Below the pieces are notes generated by a model. It had not been told where the DNA came from, searched no databases, and saw nothing but the letters and a program-made list of their open reading frames with translations. From contig CM028899.1 of NCBI GenBank assembly GCA_016801885.1, positions 21,256,501 through 21,320,500 of the forward strand: DNA of 64,000 nucleotides, in the 5' to 3' direction. How positions within the stretch are numbered: position 1 is the first letter of the stretch; each line of letters opens with the position of its first letter. The stretch comes from Toxotes chatareus (taxonomy: Eukaryota; Chordata; Actinopteri; Toxotidae). Positions 9,438 to 20,300 of this stretch are shown here, piece after piece. Made by a program: the position numbers and the translations under genes.

Positions 9438-12400
9438 GCAAGTCAAGTTCTTTCTGCTTTGTTTTAACTCATTGCTTAAATAGGTTGCTTCAAGGAGCCA
9501 AGAAGTACGTGTGTAATGTGCTAAAATAGAGATTCAAAGGATTCATCACAAAAGCTTGTCTTAAAAAACAGTATTTTGGCCTCTGTAGAGGTGTTCATGC
9601 AGGTTGAGTGCATACTGGCTACACTGTAGCAGAGCTACATTTTGATCCATTGTGTGCTTGACAGGGTGTACAACATGTGAATAAACCAAATTATGTGACC
9701 ATCACTGGAAGCAGCCTGTAAAAAGTAAACACAGTGAATTTCTCCATTTCTCCATTCATTCGGGTAGCAGAAAAGGAGTGCACTTGTTTAGCTGTGGAAT
9801 GGTGGCAGTTAAGTCAGTGTGGTGGTGCATAGAGTGGGGTAGAAGGTGCTGCAGGTGTGGAGATGAAGATTCCTGAAGATTTTTCCTGTTGGAGTGTTGG
9901 TGCAGCACAAAGATAGAATAAGAAGGAAATCCAAAGTTGCATTCCAGTGACAGTATTTCAGTCTTTTCACTTGTTTTAGTGCACACATGCACTGCAACCT
10001 TGAACTTATCTAGACATTACCCAGAGGAACTGAATGTGTGAATGCAAATGACTGAATCAGTTGAGGCGGACATTAAATGGATTCTACCCTGCCAGCTCCC
10101 TGAACAGTCCAAGTACAGAATGTCCCAAAGTGATGGACAAGTGGCTGGAAAATGATGTTGTGTTCAGACACACATTTTAGTGTCTGTCTAACAGTGAAGT
10201 TGGGGTTCCTTTTCCTCTTTGTAAAGGGGCCTCGGTAATCTGCGTGGGGTGGGAGGTGACAATATGATACCTTTCTTTGCTATTGTTTACTTTGTGATTC
10301 CCATTGATAATAACAGCATATTTTGGACATCAGCCATGTACAGTGTAAGTTGATGCTGTCTGTGTCAGTGCAGTATGTCTTCTGTTATATTTCAGTGAGG
10401 CCCACAGTGATTGAAACAGCTGTATATGTCAACAGCATTGGACCAGTGGACCCCATCAACATGGTGAGACTGTTTCTTCTGATTTCTTTTGTTCTGTTTC
10501 TCCTGATATAAGTGATAGTGGAAGGCTAAATCACCCTCACTTATGGTAAATATCAGTATGTGCAAACTATGATGAAGCTCTGTTTAAACAGTTTGTGTTC
10601 GTAAAGTTTTAGTTTTATTAGAAGAGAAGATGACATGTGAGATGTGGTTGAAAGTGCTCAATAAAGCTTGGAAGTGCATCTTGAGTTGAGATTTTTGTTT
10701 GTTTTGTGCTAAATTTCATGGCAATCCAAACAATAGTTACCAAGGCATTTTGAGAAATTTTTGGAGTTAAAGTCATCCCAAGGGGAATGTGAACGTCTCC
10801 AGTTGTTAGCTCCATCGAATTCTTCAAGTAACCATTCAGATGTCTTCTTATATACTGAAGTTCTTTTTTTTTTTTTTTTTTAATTGGATGTATTTGCATG
10901 GATAACATGGATTTTCCACTCTGTTGCAGGAATACACTATTGACATCTTCTTTGCCCAGACATGGTATGACAGCCGACTGAAGTTCAACAGCTCGATGAA
11001 GCTGCTCATGCTTAACAGTAACATGGTAGGCAAAATTTGGATTCCCGATACATTCTTCAGGAATTCACGCAAATCGGACGCCCACTGGATCACCACTCCC
11101 AACCGCCTCCTGAGGCTGTGGAGCAATGGAAGAGTCATGTACACACTAAGGTAAGGCAGTTATGCAGCCAGTTTACTAACCTTTTTGGTAGTCATTTTTT
11201 TTAATGTTGAAATATCAACTCTTCAAAAATCTTTGTTGTCTGTGCAGCTTTAGTGTGTGCATCTGTGTTTTTTGTCATGTAGTTCTCTTTTAGGTGACCC
11301 CAGTTTCTCAAAGCACAATCTAATTGTCATATTTCTGCATTTGTTGGTATAATTACAGAGAGAACACAAAGTACCTTTACTATGTTCACGCACACTTGGG
11401 AGGGAAAAAACAATGCTGAGACTTGCTTTTTCTCTGTCACAATTCTGTTTTTGTCAGGTTGACTATTAATGCGGAGTGTTACCTTAAGCTGCATAACTTT
11501 CCAATGGATGAGCACTCATGCCCACTGGAGTTTTCAAGCTGTAGGTGGTCAAACATTTTCCCCTTCCATTTTTGAACCCGTCATCTTGACTTCAACTTGC
11601 CCAAAGAAAGGGGCTGCTGTGTGGGCTAGCATAGTGGCTAAGCCCTTGTTTCTTCTCTTTGCCAAAAGACCCATCTGCTTGAGGCTGCCCTCTCTAAGCC
11701 TGTACCAATCTATCATCAGCTCCACCAGCAGAGAGAGGAGGTCACCCAGTCCCATTATCTCTGACAGACTTAATGAATTATGCACCCTCTCCCAGTCTGA
11801 TTCATGCTGTCTGTGTCATCCTTCATTTGTCTCTTGCACTGTGCTTTAGCCTCTCATGATCTTAATCTTCCACATAGTAGTGAAAAATGCAAAGACCATT
11901 CCATGGAGTTGAGGACAAATGTCAAGACCAGTACAGTCACAATAAATGTCATCAAATGAGCACAAATGAACGGTAATTTAGTAAAACTAAAAGAGCATAA
12001 ATGTTGCTCGCAAGAAGCATCCTCTTGCAGGTGTGCAAATAATGCTCTCTTAGTACCAGTGGTGGAAGTAAACTCTTTTACCAAACGCAAGGAGGAGGTT
12101 TGATCAAAAGTCAAAGCTGCTAATAGTCAGTATTAGTTTCTTTCAACTATTTGGGTTATCTTTCTCAAACACTGACGATGACCATGATATTTCCCAAACC
12201 TTAAGCAAGAGGTTTAATTTGCCCATATTTACCTTAACCACAGCATATCAGAAAACCCCCTGAGACGTTTTACAGTCATAGAGGTTACAGGCTATTGAAG
12301 GCACTGAATAGAAATGTATTTTGTAGCATAGGTATGATGACGAAAATATTTCTTTCTATGACAGTTTAGAATATTTTCCAGCCTCGCAAATGTGAGCCTT

Positions 12401-14949
12401 TTTTATGTAAAATAATCCAATTCAGAAGCACAACCTCATGTCAAATGAAATACCTTGACAAACAAACTTTCCATCTGTCAGGTAGATAAATTACTTCCAC
12501 ACTGTGTATTGCCAGGGATTACACATCTACCCAAAGTACCCACTACTTACTGTTACAGGAATGCCTGTCCTGTAGTACACATACTGTTATTTGCTTTTGA
12601 AGACATCTTGCTCATTTGAAGAAATTTCATGAGACTGTGAAGGTCAGTTCCATCTTGAATGCTCCCCTTTGCTGTGCCATGGTGCAATGTTCCCTTGTGA
12701 CGTGCAGTACAATGAATGACAGATGTGAGCCTCCTGTTGGACACAATAGCCATCAGTAAGGCCTCTAATTAACCTATTATGTCTCTGTGGTGGGGGGGTT
12801 TCTGTAGATGGTTATCCCAAGAATGAAATCATGTACCGGTGGCAGAGACGGGCAGTCGAGGTGGCAGATCAGCGGTACTGGAGACTCTACCAGTTTGCCT
12901 TTGTAGGGTTGAGGAATACCTCTGATGTGGCGCACACACAGTCAGGTGAGAGATTATGGCCAAGTATTCCTACAGGGAGGAGTTTTAGTTGTTTCTTTTT
13001 CCACCATTCAAATTTTCCTTCTGTTCAATCTGGGGTCTGTTTTCCTCTGGTGGTCACGTCCAGGGAGGTTGGCTAGAGTCCCCTGGACCTAAATCTTCCT
13101 AATAATGTTGGCAGCTGTGGACACAGGAACATCAAGCTGCTTGGAGATGGTCTTGCAGCCTTTACCATGACCATGATTGGCAATTATTATTTCCTTATCT
13201 TTTCAGATAACTTTTCTTTCAGACAGCTTTTCTTTCTCCAGTTTATGTTCAGTGTGGTAAACACAATACCAAACAGCACAATGAACTTTTCTCCATAAAC
13301 AGGCTGAATGACTGAAGACACCTGTGATACTAACTAAAGACAATTGTCTCTATCACTATAATGCTCTTATTTATCGCCACCTGTACAGGGTACCAATCAT
13401 TTTGTTCTGGCCATTTTAAAAGATCTTTGTAGAATTCGGTTTCTTTGTTTTATTCTACAGGATCTTTTAATTATAACACTTTTCAGGAAGAAGGAAACCT
13501 CATTTTCACACTTTTTCTCTAGATCCAATTTGTGCTGTATTTGTGTGACCATGATGCAAATCAAAAATCAATCCTATGTATGTGTCGAGTCCTCTCATCT
13601 GTACAGTGTTTTTGGATAATCCACATGTAACTTCATATTAAAATAACTTGAAAATAAAAATTCAATGTTTAGAATACTTTTTCCTGCATATCATCAATAT
13701 TGGTAAACTTCAGTGGGTTACACAATCCTAGTCTCTGTAATATTTTACCCTGTCTTAACATTTTTTTTCCTATGGGCTTGTTATTTTTCTATATACGTAT
13801 ATGTTTATCTATAGATCTATCTTACTGTTGCACTTTCAGGGGAATATGTGATCATGACTATCTTTTTTGACCTGAGTCGAAGAATGGGCTACTTCACCAT
13901 CCAGACCTACATTCCCTGCAGTATGATCGTGGTCTTGTCCTGGGTTTCCTTCTGGATCAATAAGGATGCCGTCCCAGCCCGCACATCTCTAGGTTTGATA
14001 TGTTCTTATCATCTTTGGTTTTTCCCTTGTACTTCAAACCCCTGTACTGGCCATAATATAGAAATGAAGATTTTTTTTTAAGGCCCTGAAAACTTTCTCA
14101 GTCATCTTCTCACTGTGAGTGATGGCATCTGTTATGAACACATTTTCTACAGAAGCTCTGGCTTCTCTTGTGTTTAAGAAAAAACAACAGATGAAAACCT
14201 TCTCACCTTAAAGCAGAAGTTAAAACAGAAGTTTCTACTCATAAAACACTCAGAACTTCATGAACTCATTGGACCTTAATTAATTGGTGTCCATATTTTT
14301 GCATAGGACTGTATCCATATATTCCATTGAGGAATTTGTCTCTGTGATAATCCATTTAGGTATCACTACAGTGCTCACCATGACCACTCTAAGCACCATC
14401 TCCAGAAAGTCCCTGCCCAAGGTTTCTTATGTCACTGCCATGGACCTGTTCGTCTCTGTTTGCTTCATCTTCACCTTCGCTGCCCTCATGGAGTACGGCA
14501 CTCTGCACTACTTCACCAGCAACAGACAGACCAAGAAGGCTAAAGCCAACAATAATACGCAGGTACCTAACACTTGTTTTCTTTCTTTCCAAAGCGTAAT
14601 TTCCTTTTGACGCCACTGAATGGTGATCGTAACTTGCTGAAATACCCGAATGGGTTTCCCTTCTCAGCAGAAAGCATCCAGCATGGTGAACATCCGACCT
14701 GGAACATCCCTGCTGCAGATGAACAACATCGTGCCATATCACGAGGAGGATGACTACGCTTATGAGTGTCTGGATGGAAAAGACTGCACCAGCTTCTTCT
14801 GTTGCTTTGACGACTGCCGCTCGGGTGCCTGGCGTGAAAACCGGATGCACGTGCGGGTTTCCAAGATCGATTCTTACTCGCGAATATTCTTCCCCACCGC
14901 TTTTGGCCTTTTTAATCTGGTTTATTGGATAGGTTATCTGTATCTATAA
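9277..14949 (+). CDS. gabrg1: GABA-A receptor subunit gamma-1 (exons 2-9; exon 1 not found)
   Basis: This is a Cys-loop ligand-gated chloride channel subunit of the postsynaptic membrane; gamma subunits join alpha and beta subunits in GABA-A pentamers. Eight coding exons are joined here: 9277-9437, 10396-10463, 10930-11150, 11458-11540, 12808-12945, 13840-13992, 14360-14562 and 14668-14949. Phases agree at every junction and give 435 residues. The joined product shows the extracellular domain with the 13-residue Cys loop, the [21 protein letters not shown]1-2 loop/TM2 block, TM3, a cytoplasmic loop with FCCFDDC, TM4 and the ending YLYL. Gamma-1 is preferred over gamma-2 and gamma-3 because of [29 protein letters not shown] and [12 protein letters not shown]. 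Internal exon sizes of 68, 221, 83, 138 and 153 bp are those usual for this family. The signal-peptide exon must lie upstream and I could not identify it. The first intron has a GC donor. Family assignment is very secure; the paralogue call is strong but made from memory. Confidence 0.95.
10396..10463 (+). CDS. gabrg1: gabrg1 exon 3
   Basis: A 68-bp exon encoding [22 protein letters not shown], the first beta strand of the ligand-binding domain. It is flanked by ttcag and gtgaga. VDPINM is the gamma-1 form (gamma-2 has VNAINM, from memory). Confidence 0.93.
10930..11150 (+). CDS. gabrg1: gabrg1 exon 4
   Basis: A 221-bp exon starting [19 protein letters not shown] and including [20 protein letters not shown] and [10 protein letters not shown]. 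It carries residues of the alpha/gamma interface. The codon at 10948-10950 is Phe, at the place of gamma-2 Phe77. The position of gamma-2 Met130 is Leu (NRLLRLW). It is bounded by ttgcag and gtaagg. Confidence 0.95.
11458..11540 (+). CDS. gabrg1: gabrg1 exon 5 (Cys loop)
   Basis: An 83-bp exon encoding the signature Cys loop: two cysteines separated by 13 residues ([15 protein letters not shown]), followed by PLEFSS. The acceptor is tgtcag and the donor gtaggt; the last base T joins AT of the next exon to give Tyr. Confidence 0.95.
12057..12115 (+). repeat. hAT-like terminal sequence in gabrg1 intron 5
   Basis: CAGTGGTGGAAGTAAACTCT matches the consensus start of fish hAT elements (CAGTGGTGGAAAGTAA). 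The rest is not recognisable. It may be a solo end or chance similarity. Confidence 0.3.
12808..12945 (+). CDS. gabrg1: gabrg1 exon 6
   Basis: A 138-bp exon encoding [32 protein letters not shown] and RNTSDV (a glycosylation sequon). These are the last beta strands before TM1. It is bounded by tctgtag and gtgaga. Confidence 0.95.
13030..13450 (-). mobile_element. Tc1-like transposon remnant in gabrg1 intron 6
   Basis: The minus strand at about 13180-13080 reads [20 protein letters not shown] then IIRKI and a stop, the helix-turn-helix region of Tc1 transposases. The sequence to its right, including GGTACCAATCATTTTGTTCTGGCC near 13390, fits the 5' flank of such an element. No catalytic part is left. 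Confidence 0.55.
13840..13992 (+). CDS. gabrg1: gabrg1 exon 7 (TM1)
   Basis: A 153-bp exon encoding [21 protein letters not shown]1 ([18 protein letters not shown]) and the TM1-2 loop [12 protein letters not shown]. It is bounded by tttcag and gtttga; the donor is weak (G|GTTTGA) but the frame and exon size fit. Confidence 0.95.
14360..14562 (+). CDS. gabrg1: gabrg1 exon 8 (TM2-TM3)
   Basis: It encodes the pore-lining TM2 ([12 protein letters not shown]), the [15 protein letters not shown] loop and TM3 ([20 protein letters not shown]), then the start of the large cytoplasmic loop ([14 protein letters not shown]). It is bounded by atttag and gtacct and ends on a codon boundary. Confidence 0.95.
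14668..14949 (+). CDS. gabrg1: gabrg1 exon 9 (cytoplasmic loop, TM4, stop)
   Basis: It encodes the cytoplasmic loop, including [19 protein letters not shown] (the cysteine-rich palmitoylation-type motif of gamma subunits), then [22 protein letters not shown]4 and the C-terminus YLYL with TAA at 14947-14949. The acceptor is a tandem cagcag: the exon may start at 14668 or 14671, which includes or drops one Gln. Confidence 0.95.
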   Translation, partial: QKASSMVNIRPGTSLLQMNNIVPYHEEDDYAYECLDGKDCTSFFCCFDDCRSGAWRENRMHVRVSKIDSYSRIFFPTAFGLFNLVYWIGYLYL

Positions 14950-15060
14950 AACCAGCGGTCCTCAAAGAAGGACGACTGAAGTTTAACATCTGCAAACATT
15001 GCACAGAGGCAGAGCTGCAGCAGCAAACTCAGCAAAAAAACAAACAAACAAAAAAAACGA

Positions 15061-15066
15061 ATTAAA
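15061..15066 (+). terminator. Possible gabrg1 polyadenylation signal (ATTAAA)
   Basis: ATTAAA occurs 112 bases past the gabrg1 stop codon, after an A-rich run. It is the first variant hexamer downstream, but AT-rich DNA yields such matches by chance and the true 3' end may be farther on. Confidence 0.22.
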
Positions 15067-15629
15067 ATCTGAATAGCAATTATGAATGACAGTGCCTTGT
15101 TTTAACCCTGCTATCAATTTGGTTTGGCAAATTATGTGATGCCCATCATGACTTTGTTCCAGAGTAACATAGGTCAACAGCCACCTGTTAATATGCTATT
15201 AAGTACAGAATGGATACTCATTGTCCCCAGTGGGTAATCCCTAATGGTTCTGGTGACCCTCTGACCTTTCACCTTGACAAGGCTGAATTTCCATGAACTT
15301 TGTTGTGGAGATTCTGGGTTGCAAGGGGGACAGATCCATTTTTTTTTTTTACAACCCCCAAAATTCTCACTTGTACTCTAAAAATATCAAAATCTAATTG
15401 ACAGTTTGTCAAAAAATGTGCAGTTCATACAACGTCAACTGGGCTGAGCCTTGACTCCTGGGGCTCTGTTGTGTCATGAAAAAAGTTTTCCAACTACAAT
15501 TAATATGGTATTCTTTTAATCTTCAAATGTGCTTCTTAAGAATATTGTTCACAGCAGGATTTGCACACATACTCCTGTTTTAATTTATTAATTAAATAAA
15601 CCCTTAGGCAAATAGCACCATCAATTTAT

Positions 15630-15900
15630 CCATCCTTCTATTCCCCGCCACTTTCCCGTGGTGACAATGAGTTAGGTAAGGTAGCCCAGACATCCCCTTC
15701 CTATCTGTAATGGTAAGGCCAGACACTCTGCATAGGAAACATTATTTTGGCTGCTTCTATCCACAGTCTCATTCTTCCAGCCATTACCCAGAATTCATAG
15801 CCATAGGTTGGAACACTTATTTACTAACACACTGCAGGCTTCATCTTCAGGATAATCTACCTCTTCACCTCGACAGTCCAGCTCACACATAGTCTGCTGT
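15630..15900 (-). repeat. Scrap of an RTE-like LINE
   Basis: Phrases such as CTCATTCTTCCAGCCATTAC, CCAGAATTCATAGCCATAGG and CTCTTCACCTCGACAGTCC resemble the antisense 3' coding end of a very common fish LINE (CATGACCCAAAGTTCATGAC type, from memory). It is heavily decayed and lies 0.7 kb past gabrg1. Confidence 0.35.
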
Positions 15901-16089
15901 GTTTGTACAAAGCCCAACATACTTGTGACTGCACCATTAAAACAGAGTCCTAAGTTTTTCAGCCGTTTAAAATTGGGACCTTGACAGCAAGGCTAACAAC
16001 TGTAAGTTACCTAAATAGCTCAATAGGGTTAAATGACACTTTTCAGCAAAAGTGCAAACTCCACTCATACTCTGCCTTTTTTTACTAAT

Positions 16090-16091
<2 letters not shown>

Positions 16092-16123
<32 letters not shown>
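16092..16123 (+). repeat. Poly(T) run, 32 bases
   Basis: An uninterrupted T run, possibly the tail of an antisense retroposed copy, but no recognisable body lies to its right. Confidence 0.9.
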
Positions 16124-16126
<3 letters not shown>

Positions 16127-16791
16127 CTTGTTTATCTCCAGCAGTAAAATGTTGGGTTCTGGTTGGCTCCATTTTGGATCTAGTTCAAGGCTGGTAAAAT
16201 ACCCTGATTCTCAAGTGCTAAGGACTGCCCTCATTCTTTCTTTTCTTTTTTGTTATTAGCAAAGAGTGACATAGGAAGCAATTGAGTACATTTAGACCTC
16301 ATTTTTATCCAGCATTTTCTGTCACTTGTGCCAGTTGAAATAACAAACAATAATAAGAAAATCACCAGTAGTAGATTATATCAGCTGTAGCTAACAATTG
16401 TTAATTCTGCAACAGCTAAAAATTAACTTGCAAAATGTCTATATGGATTTCAGAGGATTCAGTTCAATAAGCAAATCCGACACTGGATTCAGATTTCTTA
16501 ACTGTCAAACCCTGATCCTACAAACAGCAGCTCTGACCCTAGAAATGTTTGCACAAGTAAAACTCCAGTCTACACAGAGGAGATATTGCCATCAAACAAT
16601 TTAAAAAAAATGTTTTAGCCCAAATGTTTGTTTACTCTTTGCTACCGTGCTACTGATATTGTTGAGAAGCAGGGAAGAGGAGGTGCATTGCAGTTTGTAG
16701 TTGTAATTTGGAACGGAGAGTTATTATTCCCTCTCTTAAAGGTGTATTCCCTGATGTTCTTGGAGAGACCAGTGGCTCTTATCATGCTAAC

Positions 16792-17298
16792 CAGGGATCT
16801 CAAACTGTTGGCCTGCCGGCCATTTCTACCCACCCTCCTGCTGGCCTGCACCTGATTTAAAAAATATAAGTATATAAATAATCTGGCCTGCAGAATAATT
16901 TTTTATGTATTTGTTTGTCTCTAGTTGTTTCCTACCAATTAGAAGAAAGATGGATGTTGCAATATTTTTTGTTGGCCTAGAATGGAAATGCTCCGTGTCA
17001 GATATGATAGCAAAAAGTCGACGTACTAAAGGAATATAATCTTGAGGATCACATTTAATGCCTCGGCAAAGTCTTTTCCAATGAAGCCGAGAAGGAGACT
17101 GACACTGCAGTCGAAGCAAGTTATGTGGTGAGTTGACATCCTAAATGTTCAGAAGAGTTTGTTCAACAATATCTCCCTATTGACATATCAGAAATATGCG
17201 CTTTCTTGTAGCACTTGAATGTTGAAGTGGCCCTCTAATGAAATGACAATACCAGCAGTGGCCCCAGTGTAGTGGCCAATTTGAGTTTGAGACCCCTG
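16792..17298. mobile_element. Short hAT-type element with terminal inverted repeats
   Basis: The left end CAGGGATCTCAAACTGTTGG and the inverted right end (CAGGGGTCTCAAACTCAAAT on the minus strand) form imperfect terminal inverted repeats 507 bp apart. The eight bases flanking each side, ATGCTAAC and ATGTAAAT, agree at five positions, which fits a decayed 8-bp target duplication. The interior has a minus-strand frame of 97 codons (17119-16826) I do not recognise. Confidence 0.55.
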
Positions 17299-17302
17299 AT
17301 GT

Positions 17303-20300
17303 AAATTCAGCTGACTTGCAAAAATCACTTGAGATCTGCAAAGATCAGCAGTGAGTTTTGGGGAATTCTGAGATTCAGGGACACTATTGGTCAACGTAAC
17401 ACAACCAGGGAGCATATCTTTAAATATCTGAACGACGTAACTGTTCATAGGGTTCTATTTTTCTAGGCAACACCATGAAGTGTTACGATTAGCGAGGCCA
17501 AACTGGGGCCAGCCTCCGCTCAGAGGCTCCTGCAAGGAATGAATTTCTAAAAATCTGTTAAACAGTGAATTTAATGAACAGTGATGGTTGTTTTTCCCAG
17601 CAGCCAGATTTTATACTCTGATGTATCATAAGTTACAAAAGAAGTGATAGATTTGTCATTGATGCACTGTTCAGGCAAATGCTTACACACTTTAAATAAC
17701 ACTTATCTTCAAAATGTAAAAGTTCCAGCTCTAAATTGTTCGTTTCCCTCCTGAACAGATTTGAAAAAACATTGTCCTTTACTATACAGCTCACAAGTTA
17801 CTCGAATTTCCTTTTATACAGTTCTGTTGCATGTTAAAGACTCACTATATGGACAGGTATTTTTGCCGCCCTGCAAACCATCTGAAACAGAAATTAATGC
17901 ACACTAACATTTTCAGTATACTGTCTGAGTGGCAGCTGTCGACAGCGCAGACTCACTATCATAAAGGAGCATTTAACTAAAATAGGCTTTAAGCTACACA
18001 CCCATACAGAAATACAGTGGACAGGCAGAGGTTCATAAAGTTGTCATGTAGTTTGACATTTTCTGGTTAAGTCTAAAGTAGAGGTGGAAATGATCAGAAT
18101 GGAATTATAGTATCATGATTTTATCTGCGGCTTTACGCTGGCTCTCAGTAAACTAACCAGACAGTAACACACTGAACGACACAGCAGAGCTGACTATGGC
18201 ATTTTGTCAAATGAAGAATTCGACTGATTTCTTGACAGTTGGGCTTTAGGGTACATTGTTTGTACATCAAACTGAACCCTGTTACTCAGAACGACCAGAT
18301 CCACCCAACACAGCAGAGCGTGTATTTCATATGTCACAGTCACTTAAATCCACAGCATCAGTGGTTCATTGCATGACACGAGGAAACAGCCGTCCGCTGA
18401 GCTCCCGCTCTAACACCTACAGGACATAGAGTTGAATAATTAAAGCTGTGGCTTTGCTGTTAAAAGGGGTCAGGAGTCAGCATGTGAGCTGCTGTTAGCC
18501 TGGCAGCTACTGTTGGACTTTGGTAATATTACTCAAAATGTCATAGTTATTATCTCTGCTGTTCAGTACAGGAAGTATAAGGTCTTTCATTTAGTTAAGC
18601 ATTGCATATACACAAACACAATGAATCACAGGATACATGCGTCTTTGCTCTTTAACAAATGTGCAAACCAGAAGACGTTAAACTGCTGTCACGAACCTTT
18701 GCCATTATTAAATAATATATCAACCATTATTTTCTCCATTCATTTGAAGATGCTAAGTATTTCATGTAATTAGTGTTTAGAAAAAAGTTTGAGCTTTAAA
18801 GCCTAAAACACTTGTTCTCCTTACTACTAGTTAACTAGCAGTTTACTGTGCGTCCATACAAGCGACTGAATCTTTGGCTTTTTTGTGTTATTAAAAAAAT
18901 AGAAAGAAAGAAAACAGGCGAATACTACTTCAGGTATTTTTCTCATACTCTAAAATGAAGGAATGGAAACCTGCAGACTCCTGCAGACACCATGAGAGAT
19001 CAGAAAAAGGTTAGACCCACATTAGCCCACTGAATAACTGCAGACAAGAGCTTCTTAACCTTTTCACATGCACCAAAGAAACTGTCAGATACAAATTTTA
19101 GTAGCGTGTCCTGTAGAAACGCTGTGCTGCTCTCAGTTCTGATCGCATCAAGTCTTCAAACGTGTAACACATCAAAACACAGTCTTCATCCAAACAGTCT
19201 TAACCCTTAAAATAGCACTTCCTCATCACCAAGATGCCACATTTCTGCCACGTTTATGGAAATTTCAAGACGACAGAGCTATAAATAAACCCACACTTCA
19301 GTCATTCACGTCTGTACTTTTCAACCATGCAAGTATCTAACAGGGAATGTACTGAAAGCCACATTAATCTATGCAAACATGAGCATTGTTGCAGTTGTTC
19401 TCTTAGGGCATGATAACTTGTTTTACTTTCTTTGGTCCCAACCAGGGATGTGTAATTTATTAAAGTCTAATTTATTTAAGTCCTTTAATCTATAGATGAT
19501 ATTAAAGAAATAGTAGATAATCATTTTGAAAATAGCCCACCAATAAAAATCTGACTCATACATGAGGAATACTCTACAACTAAACTAGTTTATGAAAACA
19601 TGACATACGACACTTAGGTTGATACACTTTGGTGGCAGATTTATTTCAGGTGATTCACCTTTGACCTCGGGTGCAAGCGAATGAGCAAATACTCCAGATC
19701 ACCAAAACAAAAAAATAATATAAAAATAAAAAAAAAAAAAAATAAAATAAAATAAAATAAAATAGATTTGATCATACTTTAGTAAGACTTGCTCTCTACC
19801 AGTTGATGAATTCAGTATTCAGTATTTCACCAGTGCTCACTACTGCTCAGCTGCTCTCAGTTTCTCTTCTTAAAACAATATGCTGCCCTCACTCACTGAT
19901 TGAATGCACTGGTTACTTAGATAAGACTCAAATAAATAAATAAATAAACAAACAAACACTCCAAGCAGTTTTTGGATGTTAGGTGTTAGGTGAACACCTT
20001 GGTATTTTGAATTTGGAAAACTCAAAAACATGCAGTGACTGTACTGTACTGACACTGAAAATTAAGTGGAGTCTGCACGAGAATGCCAAGAAAATGAATT
20101 CAGCCAACATAATAAAAACCAACATTCGAATAACATCATACTATACTATGTAGTACAGTAAAATTCAAGAGACTTCACTTGCTTCAATTGTAAGTTTTTA
20201 ACATTTTTACCAACTCTTCTTGTTGTGGATGTTGCATCAAATCTACATGAAATAAGTAGTTGTTTTTAACACAATTCCCATTTTAAGAAATAAAATGAAA

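Noticed and set aside
11469..11849. 126-codon plus-strand frame
   Set aside because: It begins inside gabrg1 exon 5 in another frame and runs through the intron.
14389..14850. 153-codon minus-strand frame
   Set aside because: It lies antisense to gabrg1 exons 8 and 9 and crosses the intron between them; it is a shadow of the coding strand.
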